Numbered from the stretch's first letter, positions 1-7,356 are shown. The stretch is DNA of 9,234 nt from Candidatus Aminicenantota bacterium (GCA_020355945.1 CP070627.1:6015011-6024244); one strand, 5' to 3'. Numbers and translations: made by a program. The notes: generated from the letters alone by a model not told the origin.

Positions 1-1012
1 CAGTGGAAAAACGAATGATTTCAAAACGGTCTCCTTTGTTCAAGTTCTCAATACAAAACAACAACGCCTTTTTAGCCTGGTTTAAGTTTTTACCGGCCAT
101 GCTGCCGGATACATCTAACACAAACGTAATATCCTTTTCATCAATTTCAACATCCTGCGACACAAAACCGGGACTAAGACCCAAAAGAAAATAGCCATCT
201 TCATCACTATCCTTTTTATAAGAAAGTAAAGAGAAACCCAATTGCTCATTGTCCGTGCTGTAGTAAATCTTGAAATCAATATCCGGTTTCGTGTTTCTCT
301 CCTCGTAACTGATAATCGCCTGCTTTTTTCCTTTCCTGACAATTTCCGCCTCATGAGTGGGACAATAGATATTTTTTATATTTTCCGGGGAATCGATTTT
401 AATATTAATAGAAACGTCTTTTAAAGGTTTGGCGGAAAATTTTTCCGTGTTCAACGGATAGATATACTCAATGGTATGGTTGTCTTTGATTAGCAGTTCG
501 CGGTAGGAGATTTTGACTCGTTTTTTGGAGTGAGGTTCAATGGGAAATATCCTGGCCTTAAACATACCCTTTCCCATGTATTCCAGCAAAGCAGGGTCCC
601 GCTGTTTGCGCACAATGTCTTCATAAATTTTCTTTGCTTTTTTCGCATCCAGGAGCTCGGCCTCCATTTCTTTCCCGTTCACATACATGCTGAATTTCTT
701 AATCACTGCATTTGACGGCATGGGGAAGAGATAATAACCTTCCAGGCGCCAGCTAGTGGGATTGTAAAATTCCTGGTCAATATCAGTCACTGCCACCTGC
801 CCGTTAATCTCCGTATTCACCCGGTGATATACCACTTCCAATGGAAAAGGAGTAGGTAGAGGAGGGATGGGCCTGGGGGGCCGAGGACGGGGCGGCGCAA
901 TAATGTGCCCCTGGTGCGGAACCACAATAAACCCATCTCCATACAGCGAAAAACAAAAACCAAACACCAGCATGAAGGTGATGATTACTTTTAATCGTTT
1001 TATTGGTACCAT
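1..1012 (-). CDS. VIT and von Willebrand A domain protein, exported (C-terminus cut by window edge)
   Basis: The frame is open from an ATG at 1012 to the left edge, 337 codons with no stop, so the C-terminus is missing. AAGGAG at 1019-1024 lies 6 nt before the ATG. Residues 5-25 form a basic-then-hydrophobic signal segment. Residues 40-57 are proline/arginine-rich and probably a linker. Residues about 58-175 look like a VIT domain, with EGYYLFPMP at 91-99, the VNGKEMEAELLDAKKAK block and ARIFPIEP at 153-160. A vWA domain begins near residue 292; its MIDAS motif DVSGSMAG starts at D300, followed by AKKAL and GDRFEIIRFST. VIT-vWA proteins are typically exported or envelope-anchored and use a MIDAS metal for protein binding; the ligand here is unknown. 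It follows the other vWA gene by 67 bp on the same strand, so the two are probably co-transcribed. Family assignment is firm, function is not. Confidence 0.9.
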   Translation of the reverse strand, partial: MVPIKRLKVIITFMLVFGFCFSLYGDGFIVVPHQGHIIAPPRPRPPRPIPPLPTPFPLEVVYHRVNTEINGQVAVTDIDQEFYNPTSWRLEGYYLFPMPSNAVIKKFSMYVNGKEMEAELLDAKKAKKIYEDIVRKQRDPALLEYMGKGMFKARIFPIEPHSKKRVKISYRELLIKDNHTIEYIYPLNTEKFSAKPLKDVSINIKIDSPENIKNIYCPTHEAEIVRKGKKQAIISYEERNTKPDIDFKIYYSTDNEQLGFSLLSYKKDSDEDGYFLLGLSPGFVSQDVEIDEKDITFVLDVSGSMAGKNLNQAKKALLFCIENLNKGDRFEIIRFST

Positions 1013-1079
1013 TTTTATCTCCTTATCTTCTCATTTTTGTCCATGTTTTTCCGTGTTCATTTGCGGCTTTTTAGCATTA

Positions 1080-2234
1080 TTATTTCTCAAATTTGTAATT
1101 TTTCTGTTTGGCCTGTTCCCTGACAGTCTTAATGACTACTTCATCCAGGGTATCATCACCAGCCATCTGTTTTCGTTTTGCTGCTACATATTTATCCCGT
1201 TTTTTTCGTAATTGATTGATTTTCTTTTGGATTTTTTCTCTTTCTTTTTTCTTTTTTTCGATGTATTTTTTTCTTTCTTCTTTACTCATTTTTTTCATTT
1301 CTTCGGGTAATTGGTCTTCGTCTAATTCTTCAACTTTTACCTTTCCTTCTTTTTCAGCATCCACTATATCCCAATCCACGTTACTATACTGGGCGGAAGC
1401 TTTAGCCATAGAGCGCTGGGCCATTACCGCTTCACCCTTAGTAGCAGCATTGGAATCCTGCCTGCTCTGCCTCATCTTTTTCTCATAGCCTCTTTTCCCA
1501 TAAGCCACATAGGTTTCATTTAATTTTTTACCCAACTCAGCCAGTTCCTTATCCTGGGGCGCGTCAATATGAACGATTTTCTTGTCTTGATCGATATTCA
1601 TATATTTGCCATCAGCGAGATCAGCACCATCTTTCCAATGGGTCCGTATTCCTTTTTGGTAATTGCCGCAGAAAATAGTATTAACGACAATTCCTTTAGA
1701 AATGGTATCTTTGCAGGCGGTTCGATAATCCACGTTCCCCTGGGTAAAGGGTTCATTTCCGGCGATGAAAATCACCTTCAAATGGTTGTTGCTTTCGGTC
1801 CATTGGAGTTCCTGTGCGGCTGATTGAATCACCTTACCGCAGTATTCACTGCCGCCGTGGGTCGTCAGGTTGAATAACTCTTCGGATATCCGGTCCAGGT
1901 CTACGGACAGGGGGACAATCATCCGTAGATACCCTTCGGATGCAGGAAGACTGCTTTTGCCATATTCATAAAGTGCCACCTCCAGTTGTGGGCTTTGGCC
2001 CTCTTTTTTGGCTAAAGCCATCTCGTTCACGATCTTCCACAATTGGGTTTTAGCCTGATCGATCAACCCGTCCATACTGTTGCTGGTGTCAAGTAAAATA
2101 GCCATCTGCACCAAAGGTTTTTCACTGCTTTTTTTCGCTGCCGTGGGTATGGTCACCATTCCCATGACCAACAAAAACACCCATAACATCTTAAATTTTT
2201 TAATCCTCTTTACGTTTTGGTTTACTGGTTTCAT
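1080..2234 (-). CDS. Exported vWA-domain protein with charged coiled-coil C-terminus
   Basis: This 384-residue protein starts at ATG 2234. A GTG four codons upstream is rejected because the GGAGG ribosome site (2240-2244) overlaps it and sits 5 nt before the ATG. Residues about 7-34 are a signal peptide: a lysine/arginine n-region, a hydrophobic core, then TAA before KKS. The vWA domain spans about 40-235, with MIDAS DTSNS at 49-53 and a threonine in LTTHGGSE near 125. The position usually held by Asp after the central strand reads IAGNEPF, with Asn at 160, so metal binding may be altered. From about 245 the chain is rich in Lys, Glu and Arg and is predicted to be helical or coiled coil to the end. 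It leads an operon with the downstream VIT-vWA gene, suggesting that both work at the envelope. Exact role unknown; the family is recurrent in environmental bacteria. Confidence 0.9.
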   Translation of the reverse strand: MKPVNQNVKRIKKFKMLWVFLLVMGMVTIPTAAKKSSEKPLVQMAILLDTSNSMDGLIDQAKTQLWKIVNEMALAKKEGQSPQLEVALYEYGKSSLPASEGYLRMIVPLSVDLDRISEELFNLTTHGGSEYCGKVIQSAAQELQWTESNNHLKVIFIAGNEPFTQGNVDYRTACKDTISKGIVVNTIFCGNYQKGIRTHWKDGADLADGKYMNIDQDKKIVHIDAPQDKELAELGKKLNETYVAYGKRGYEKKMRQSRQDSNAATKGEAVMAQRSMAKASAQYSNVDWDIVDAEKEGKVKVEELDEDQLPEEMKKMSKEERKKYIEKKKKEREKIQKKINQLRKKRDKYVAAKRKQMAGDDTLDEVVIKTVREQAKQKNYKFEK

Positions 2235-2239
2235 TTTTA

Positions 2240-2244
2240 CCTCC
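2240..2244 (-). promoter_or_regulatory. Ribosome binding site deciding the vWA start
   Basis: GGAGG on the minus strand, 5 nt upstream of ATG 2234. It overlaps the alternative GTG at 2246-2244, so the longer 388-codon reading is unlikely. Confidence 0.75.
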
Positions 2245-2331
2245 ACTTTTTAATGTATTTTGTCTCATTTCAATCTCATTAGTCGGACGATTAGAAATTT
2301 CTTCCCCTATGTTAAAAATTTTTTAGACATT

Positions 2332-2459
2332 CACTCATGATACTGCCGCCTCACCGGAGACGAATAAAAATCATACTCTCAATATCTCAATTCTATTGTA
2401 GATGCTTCACGGCTTGATTTATCAAGCCCAGGTCTGGTCGATTCATACATGCCTCCGGC
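2332..2459. repeat. Dispersed intergenic element, copy A (truncated)
   Basis: It shares an ordered series of blocks with 2595-2718: ACTCATGA, a CCGGAGACG block, AAAATCATAC versus AAAATTATAC, ATTCTATTGTAG, CTTGATTTATCAAGCCC, then a GATTCAT/CAATTCAT block and a CATGCCTCCGG/CACGCCTCTTCGG block. It contains a palindrome, GGCTTGAT-TT-ATCAAGCC, at 2411-2428. Unlike copy B it lacks the second hairpin and instead runs into a G-run hairpin. I read it as an older or truncated copy of the same element. Confidence 0.6.
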
Positions 2460-2463
2460 GACC

Positions 2464-2495
2464 AGGGGGGCGCTTTTTGAAAAAACTGCCCCCCT
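2464..2495. repeat. G-run/C-run hairpin
   Basis: AGGGGGGC at 2464-2471 pairs exactly with GCCCCCCT at 2488-2495. The 16-nt loop can itself fold as TTTTT-GA-AAAAA. A further C7 run follows at about 2499-2505. There is no T-tract on either side, so it is not a standard intrinsic terminator, and it belongs to neither flanking gene. It resembles the stem of a REP-type intergenic element. Confidence 0.55.
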
Positions 2496-2594
2496 GTACC
2501 CCCCCGCAAAAACTTTTTATTAATAAAAACCCTTGCTTTTTTGTGCCATATTTGGTAACATAATCTATTCCAAATGTTAAGAAAAGTAGCAGCT

Positions 2595-2741
2595 ACTCAT
2601 GAGGCCGCTGGTCTCGCCCGGAGACGCATGAAAATTATACAGTCGCTTACTCCATTCTATTGTAGGGGCTTGATTTATCAAGCCCGTTCCGAGCAATTCA
2701 TCCACGCCTCTTCGGGGTTTGATGAATCAAACCCCTACAAT
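2595..2741. repeat. Dispersed element copy B with REP/BIME-like twin hairpins
   Basis: Two perfect palindromes lie 28 nt apart: GGGCTTGAT-TT-ATCAAGCCC at 2666-2685 and GGGGTTTGAT-GA-ATCAAACCCC at 2714-2735. They are wrapped by an exact 10-bp inverted repeat, ATTGTAGGGG at 2659-2668 and CCCCTACAAT at 2732-2741. The first part matches copy A at 2332-2459. Smaller inverted pairs (GTCTC/GAGAC at 2611-2625; AGTAGC/GCTACT at 2585-2597) sit at its left end. Paired, oppositely oriented hairpins are the hallmark of BIMEs, which are non-autonomous and mobilised in trans by TnpA-REP-type transposases. No transposase is in the window. Confidence 0.65.
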
Positions 2742-2760
2742 CGTATTTATGTCTATTTTT

Positions 2761-2790
2761 CCTTCGTGTAACTTCGTGGCTAATTTTTTA
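2761..2790. repeat. CACGAAG-type dispersed repeat, inverted copy
   Basis: Read on the minus strand it gives TTAGCCACGAAGTTACACG, a relative of the TTAGCCACAGAGGACACAGA pattern at 6138-6168. The heptamer CTTCGTG occurs twice on the plus strand. It ends about 20 nt before the helicase start codon, so it lies in that gene's leader. Confidence 0.5.
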
Positions 2791-2810
2791 GTTATTTTAA
2801 TGGTAGGCAA

Positions 2811-5800
2811 ATGAAATTTATCGCTGATTTTCATATCCATTCGCACTACTCAAGGGCTACCAGTAAAGAACTTATCCCCGAATACCTGGAATACTGGGCC
2901 AAACTAAAAGGAATCACCATTGTCGGCACCGGCGACTTTACCCACCCCGGGTGGACAAAAGAACTAAAAGAAAAACTCATACCCGCAGAACAAGGACTCT
3001 TTAAACTAAAAAAAGAATATAGACCAGAAGACCTGGAAACACCCTTTCTTCCCGACAAAGAAGTAAGATTCCTGCTCACCACTGAAATCAGTAACATCTA
3101 TAAAAAAAAAGAACGCGTCCGCAAAGTCCATAATGTCATATTTGCCCCGGATTTCGAGACCGTAGAAAAAATCCAACAAAAACTAACCGCTGTCAACGCC
3201 AATATCACCTCCGACGGCAGACCCATCCTGGGCCTGGATTCCCGCGACCTGCTGGAAATGGTACTGGATGCTAATGAAAAAAATTTCTTTGTTCCTGCCC
3301 ATATCTGGACCCCCTGGTTCTCAGTACTGGGTTCCAAATCAGGTTTCAACTCGATTACCGAATGTTTTGATGACTTAGCCCACCATATCTATGCCGTGGA
3401 AACCGGTCTCTCCACCGACCCACCCATGAATTGGATGTGCAGTTTTTTAGATAACTATACCTTGACCGCCAATTCCGATGCCCATTCACCCGAACGATTG
3501 GGACGCAATTCCAACCGCTTTGATACGGAACTTTCCTATGACGCGATTATTGGTGCCATGAAAACCGGTGATCCCAATCATTTTTTTGGTTCTATTGACC
3601 TCTTCCCCCAGGAAGGCAAATACCACTACGACGGCCACAGGAAATGCAGTATCTGCTGGGACCCGGTGGAAACCCTGAAACACGACAGTATCTGCTCCAA
3701 ATGCGGTAAACCGGTTACCGTAGGCGTAATGAACCGTGTAGTACAATTGTCCGACCGGGAAGATTTGAGCCAAAGACCCAATAGACATCCCTTTCAATCC
3801 ATTATTCCTTTAAAAGAGATGCTAGGTGAACTGGCAGGTGTGGGACCAAACTCTAAAAAAGTGGACCAGACCTATATAGACCTTGTAAAAAAAGGAGTAT
3901 CCGAATTGGAACTGCTGATGGACATTCCTATTGAAGAAATTAAAACCATCGGTGGTGAGGAACTGGCTGAAGCCATATGCCGAATGAGAAACCGGGAAAT
4001 TTATATCCAGGAAGGTTTTGACGGTGAATATGGCATCATAAAAGTATTTGCTGAAGATGAACGTCCTGCTTTGGATTTACAAAATTGCTTATTTAAAGAC
4101 CTGGTAAAACAAGAACGCCGTGTGCCTCCACCCAGGAAGATGATCAATTTCGACCTGGAAGAGTTTCGCCGGTTGACTGAGGTCAAAGCTCTTGAGGTGG
4201 ATCGAGAAGATAAAAAGAAAACGGATAAAAATAAAGTAACACCAGGCTTGAACCCGCAGCAGCAAGAAGCAGTGGAGCATTTTACCGGACCCGCTTTGGT
4301 GATTGCCGGACCCGGCACAGGAAAAACACGAGTGTTAACTTACAGGATTCTACATTTAATCGAAAACAAGAATATCAACCCGGGAAATATCCTGGCAGTT
4401 ACCTTTACCAACAAAGCAGCGGCTGAGATCAGCGAGCGGTTGGAAACACTATTGAAAAACAAATCCATTGCTTCCAAACCCCAGGTTACTACCTTTCATG
4501 CCCTGGGGTATTCCATTTTAAGGGAACAGGACAGGGTTGGAGAAGATCCTGTATCTTCATTTTCTATTCTTGACCCGGAGGATAAGAAGCGGATTATTCA
4601 ACGGTTTCCCGGTATTGAAAAGAGCAGGGTCAGTGGTATAGCCAATGCTATTGAAGAGGCCAAACAGCAATTGAAAAATCCAACGGATTTTGAGACCGAA
4701 AACCCCGAACTGGCAGATATATTTAAGAAGTACCAGGATTATTTAAGAGAGCAAAATATTTATGATCTTGCTGATTTGCTTTATGTGCCGGTGAGACTTT
4801 TTGAGGGCTGCCCGGATATCCTTGATTTTTATAGAGAAAAGTACCAATGGATATTGATTGACGAGTACCAGGACATCAATTATGCCCAGTATAAATTGAT
4901 CCGCAGTTTGATGCCGGATGTGGATGCCAATCTTTGTGCCATTGGTGACCCGGACCAGGCGATTTATGGGTTTCGGGGGGCGGATGTGAGGTTTATCCGG
5001 CGGTTTCAAGAGGATTACCCGGGTGCGGCGGTTTATCGGTTGAAACAGAGTTACCGTTGTTCCGATTCCATACTTAAAGCTTCGGGCAATGTGATGCAGC
5101 GGGTGGTTTCCGATGACGCACTGTTGACGGGTATGGAAGAGGGTGTGAAAATAAAAATCGTTAAGAATAGTACTCACAAGAGTGAAGCGGAGTTTGTGGC
5201 CCGGACTATAGAGCAGATGATGGGTGGTTTGCGGTTTTTTTCTATGGACAGCAGCATTACTGAGGGGCACAAAGAGGGGGAGATTGACAGCCTATCGGAT
5301 TTCGTGGTGCTTTGCCGGGTGAAAGGCCAGATGGAAGCCCTGGAAAAGGCGTTTATGGACCATAGTATCCCGTATCAGATTGTTGGGGAAGAACCTTTTT
5401 TTAAACAGGAACCCATTTGTTCTATTATTGACTTGTTGAAATTCTCCCGCAATCCTAAAAACACGATTTTGAAAGATAAGCTGATAGAAAAGGAGATTGT
5501 CACGCCATTGGAGCTGGGTGCTCTAAAAAACATTGTGGGTGGGAATTCTGTTAAAGAGATGATAGTAAATCTTGTGAATACTTATTTTAGCGATATAAAA
5601 GAAGTCGATCCTGATGGGCAGGTTGAATTTAATCAAAAGTTTTTGCAGGGGTCCAGGGGACGGTTTTTTCAAAAAGAGTCCCCTGATTTTAAGCGGTTAT
5701 TGGATTTGGTGGGGGATTATGGTAATGATCTGAATGGATTTTTGCGGTTTACTGCGCTAGGTACGGCGGTGGACACGTATCGGCCGGATTTGGAGCAGGT

Positions 5801-6131
5801 GACGTTGATGACACTTCATGGGGCTAAGGGTTTGGAGTTTAAAGCGGTGTTTATAGTGGGGTGTGAGGAGGGGTTACTTCCTTACTCTCTTTTTAAGAGT
5901 CAAACTTCTGACCCGGAGGAGGAGCGGCGTTTGCTTTATGTGGGGATGACGCGGGCGAAGAAGTTTTTGTTTCTTTCTCATGCGGAGAAGCGGTTTTTGT
6001 TGGGCAGGGAGTATAAGTTAGGGCGCAGTTTGTTTCTTAATCGTATTGAGCGGGAGTTGATCGAGTTATCGCAGCAGGAGAAGAAGAAAGCGAAAGAGCC
6101 GATACAGCGTACGTTATTTGATTTAAAATAA
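2811..6131 (+). CDS. Endonuclease Q-type PHP nuclease fused to UvrD/PcrA-family DNA helicase
   Basis: 1106 residues from ATG 2811; MKFIADFHIHSHYS matches the natural EndoQ N-terminus, although the ribosome site (TAGG near 2804) is weak. Residues 1-425 are an EndoQ/PHP module: H8, H10, D42, H45, E92, H107, H164 and the NSDAH motif at 221-225 are probable metal ligands. A zinc knuckle, CxxC at 279/282 and CxxC at 295/298, follows. EndoQ nicks DNA 5' of deaminated bases and abasic sites. Residues 426-478 are a charged linker. Residues 479-1075 carry all SF1A helicase motifs: Q motif LNPQQQEAV, Walker A GPGTGKT (500-506), TFTNKAAAEI, DEYQD (684-688), GDPDQAIYGFRGAD, LKQSYRC, LMTLHGAKGLEF and EERRLLYVGMTRAK. 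The C-terminal QRTLF at 1099-1103 resembles a beta-clamp-binding pentapeptide. There is no frameshift at the junction, so the fusion is intact. Cytoplasmic repair role inferred from the two families. Confidence 0.95.
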   Translation: MKFIADFHIHSHYSRATSKELIPEYLEYWAKLKGITIVGTGDFTHPGWTKELKEKLIPAEQGLFKLKKEYRPEDLETPFLPDKEVRFLLTTEISNIYKKKERVRKVHNVIFAPDFETVEKIQQKLTAVNANITSDGRPILGLDSRDLLEMVLDANEKNFFVPAHIWTPWFSVLGSKSGFNSITECFDDLAHHIYAVETGLSTDPPMNWMCSFLDNYTLTANSDAHSPERLGRNSNRFDTELSYDAIIGAMKTGDPNHFFGSIDLFPQEGKYHYDGHRKCSICWDPVETLKHDSICSKCGKPVTVGVMNRVVQLSDREDLSQRPNRHPFQSIIPLKEMLGELAGVGPNSKKVDQTYIDLVKKGVSELELLMDIPIEEIKTIGGEELAEAICRMRNREIYIQEGFDGEYGIIKVFAEDERPALDLQNCLFKDLVKQERRVPPPRKMINFDLEEFRRLTEVKALEVDREDKKKTDKNKVTPGLNPQQQEAVEHFTGPALVIAGPGTGKTRVLTYRILHLIENKNINPGNILAVTFTNKAAAEISERLETLLKNKSIASKPQVTTFHALGYSILREQDRVGEDPVSSFSILDPEDKKRIIQRFPGIEKSRVSGIANAIEEAKQQLKNPTDFETENPELADIFKKYQDYLREQNIYDLADLLYVPVRLFEGCPDILDFYREKYQWILIDEYQDINYAQYKLIRSLMPDVDANLCAIGDPDQAIYGFRGADVRFIRRFQEDYPGAAVYRLKQSYRCSDSILKASGNVMQRVVSDDALLTGMEEGVKIKIVKNSTHKSEAEFVARTIEQMMGGLRFFSMDSSITEGHKEGEIDSLSDFVVLCRVKGQMEALEKAFMDHSIPYQIVGEEPFFKQEPICSIIDLLKFSRNPKNTILKDKLIEKEIVTPLELGALKNIVGGNSVKEMIVNLVNTYFSDIKEVDPDGQVEFNQKFLQGSRGRFFQKESPDFKRLLDLVGDYGNDLNGFLRFTALGTAVDTYRPDLEQVTLMTLHGAKGLEFKAVFIVGCEEGLLPYSLFKSQTSDPEEERRLLYVGMTRAKKFLFLSHAEKRFLLGREYKLGRSLFLNRIERELIELSQQEKKKAKEPIQRTLFDLK

Positions 6132-6177
6132 ATTTTTTAGCCACAGAGGACACAGAGAACACAGAGAAGTTAAGAAG
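6132..6177. repeat. CACAGAG-type short tandem repeat, first flank of the TPR frame
   Basis: After the helicase stop comes ATTTTTTAGCCACAGAG (6132-6148), then iterations of a 9-base CACAGAG-type unit up to about 6168. A near-identical start, ATTTTTTTAGCCACAGAG, recurs at 7362-7379 just after the TPR frame. Similar sequences follow the stop codon of the vWA gene at about 1026-1076. It is a gene-end-associated dispersed repeat, not a terminator: there is no stem. Confidence 0.6.
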
Positions 6178-7356
6178 TTGAGAAAACGGACCACGGATTC
6201 TTCACATGTTTCACGGTCCAGGAGCAAGTGGAAAAAAACTTTCAAAAAACTTTGCCTCAGGGAAAAACTTTGCCAAAAACTTCAAAAACTTTGCCTGGCA
6301 CCAAAATATTTGCCGCCTCAGGGAAAAACTTTGCCTGGCACCCAAAATATTTGCCGGGAGATAGAAGATGAATTTTGGGAAGCTGTTGGGCACCAGAATT
6401 TGGGATATGTGCTGGCCTTCCAGGGCAGGGTAAAGAGGGTAAAAAGTGACAGCCCCTGTGCCACCTGTGCCGAAGGGGAATGTGCAAAGGCATTTAGGTT
6501 ATTTGAAAAAAATAACTTTATTCAATCTTTGAGTGTTGTTTCCGCCCAACGCTCTCTTTCCGCCCTGGTGCAAGCGCGGCTGGCTGCCGTGCTGCCCGAG
6601 GAAAAAAATCATGCCGCGGGTCACACCCGGGAGGCAGTGGCACAGGCCCGGAAGGCACTGGAATTTGCAGAAAAGACAGCAAAAATACAATACCCCTATC
6701 CGCGGGATTTTGTTCGGGCCTATTGGCTGCTGGGAGAGGCATTGGTGCAATGCCGGTTAGGCCCGGATCCCGGGCAGGTGAAATCCTTTGAAATTCCTTT
6801 TTATGACGAGCATTTCCAGCAGCAGGTGGAGTCAGTGAAAATGGACAAAAGCAGCCAATGGGCCGCGGCAGAGCGCTGCCTCACCGAAGCCCTGCGCCGC
6901 TGCCGCAAAGTCAACCTGGTGGAATTGGAACTCGATATATTGCTGGCTCATGCGCGGCTGGAATGGGCAAAAATATCTTCTCTACCGGGAAACCAACGCT
7001 GTGATTCTCTCCCGGCCGGTGAAACCACTCTTAAAGAGGCCCTGGAAATTGCCCAACGTGCCGGGTATCGACTCAAACTGGCAGACCTCCACCTCTTCTG
7101 CGGCCAGGTCCTGCTGCAATTAAAAGAAAAAACAACACTGCTGGGTCTAAATGCCCATGACCATCTGCAAAAAACCAAAGAATACGCTTTAGATGTCTCT
7201 GAATTTTCCCATCTCTATCAATCGCCCAACCCTGATTTTTATAAGGGAATCCCGGAATACCAGATGCTAAAACGCGGCATGACCAAAGAAGAACGTATAA
7301 AAAATGGTTATTGGCCGGCTTACCGCATCGCTGAACACTTAGGTGCAGCGGTATAA
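6178..7356 (+). CDS. TPR-like repeat protein, probably a 5'-truncated remnant
   Basis: The nominal start is a TTG at 6178 without a ribosome site; the frame is open back to 6127, and there is no in-frame ATG in the first 200 codons. Residues 1 to about 60 derive from tandem DNA repeats (6254-6356) whose copies are read in different frames, so this part is probably not a genuine protein segment. From about 6361 (EDEFWEAVGHQNLGYVLAFQG) the product is helical and alanine/leucine-rich. It has degenerate TPR-like units such as VRAYWLLGEALVQC, WAAAERCLTEALRRC and LKEALEIAQRAGYRLKLADL. The tail is KEERIKNGYWPAYRIAEHLG. Similar repeats form the C-terminal sensor of large NTPase-TPR proteins, so I infer the 3' end of such a gene, deprived of its N-terminus. 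It could also be a short standalone TPR protein. TPRs act as protein-protein scaffolds; no enzyme domain is seen. Confidence 0.6.
   Translation: MRKRTTDSSHVSRSRSKWKKTFKKLCLREKLCQKLQKLCLAPKYLPPQGKTLPGTQNICREIEDEFWEAVGHQNLGYVLAFQGRVKRVKSDSPCATCAEGECAKAFRLFEKNNFIQSLSVVSAQRSLSALVQARLAAVLPEEKNHAAGHTREAVAQARKALEFAEKTAKIQYPYPRDFVRAYWLLGEALVQCRLGPDPGQVKSFEIPFYDEHFQQQVESVKMDKSSQWAAAERCLTEALRRCRKVNLVELELDILLAHARLEWAKISSLPGNQRCDSLPAGETTLKEALEIAQRAGYRLKLADLHLFCGQVLLQLKEKTTLLGLNAHDHLQKTKEYALDVSEFSHLYQSPNPDFYKGIPEYQMLKRGMTKEERIKNGYWPAYRIAEHLGAAV
6254..6356. repeat. Imperfect tandem repeats with a 40- to 60-base spacing
   Basis: A 21-bp block beginning GCCTCAGGGAAAAACTT is exact at 6254-6274 and 6315-6335. 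A longer block, AAAAACTTTGCCTGGCACC followed by AAAATATTTGCCG, occurs at 6284-6315 (32 nt) and 6324-6356 (33 nt, one extra C). The one-base length difference puts the copies in different reading frames, which argues that the block is non-coding DNA that merely happens to be open. Confidence 0.75.

Larger units (their letters stand above)
2235..2810. other. Divergent intergenic region packed with dispersed repeats
   Basis: These 576 bases separate the minus-strand vWA operon from the plus-strand nuclease-helicase gene, so promoters in both directions are expected here. No convincing sigma-70 promoter was found; the best plus-strand guess, TTGCTT then 17 nt then TAACAT near 2533-2561, is weak. 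I see no plausible gene: the short open frames have no ribosome sites and run through repeats. The content is two diverged copies of one element, three gene-free palindromes of the GGCTTGAT type, a G-run/C-run hairpin and a CACGAAG-type repeat just before the helicase gene. These are listed separately. Confidence 0.75.

Noticed and set aside
867..1211. Plus-strand 114-codon open frame
   Set aside because: It lies antisense across the N-terminus of the VIT-vWA gene, the 67-bp gap and the end of the vWA gene, with no ribosome site; it is a shadow.
2464..2495. Rho-independent terminator
   Set aside because: The stem is strong but no T-tract follows on either strand, and it sits between divergent genes where no transcript needs to end.
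2332..2741. CRISPR array
   Set aside because: Only two diverged copies about 260 bp apart, with no uniform repeats or spacers and no cas genes.
2574..2771. Plus-strand 65-codon frame upstream of the helicase
   Set aside because: It runs through the repeat copy with twin hairpins and has no ribosome site or protein-like composition.
4743..5270. Minus-strand 175-codon frame within the helicase
   Set aside because: It is fully antisense to conserved helicase motifs DEYQD through LKQSYRC, so it is a codon-bias shadow.
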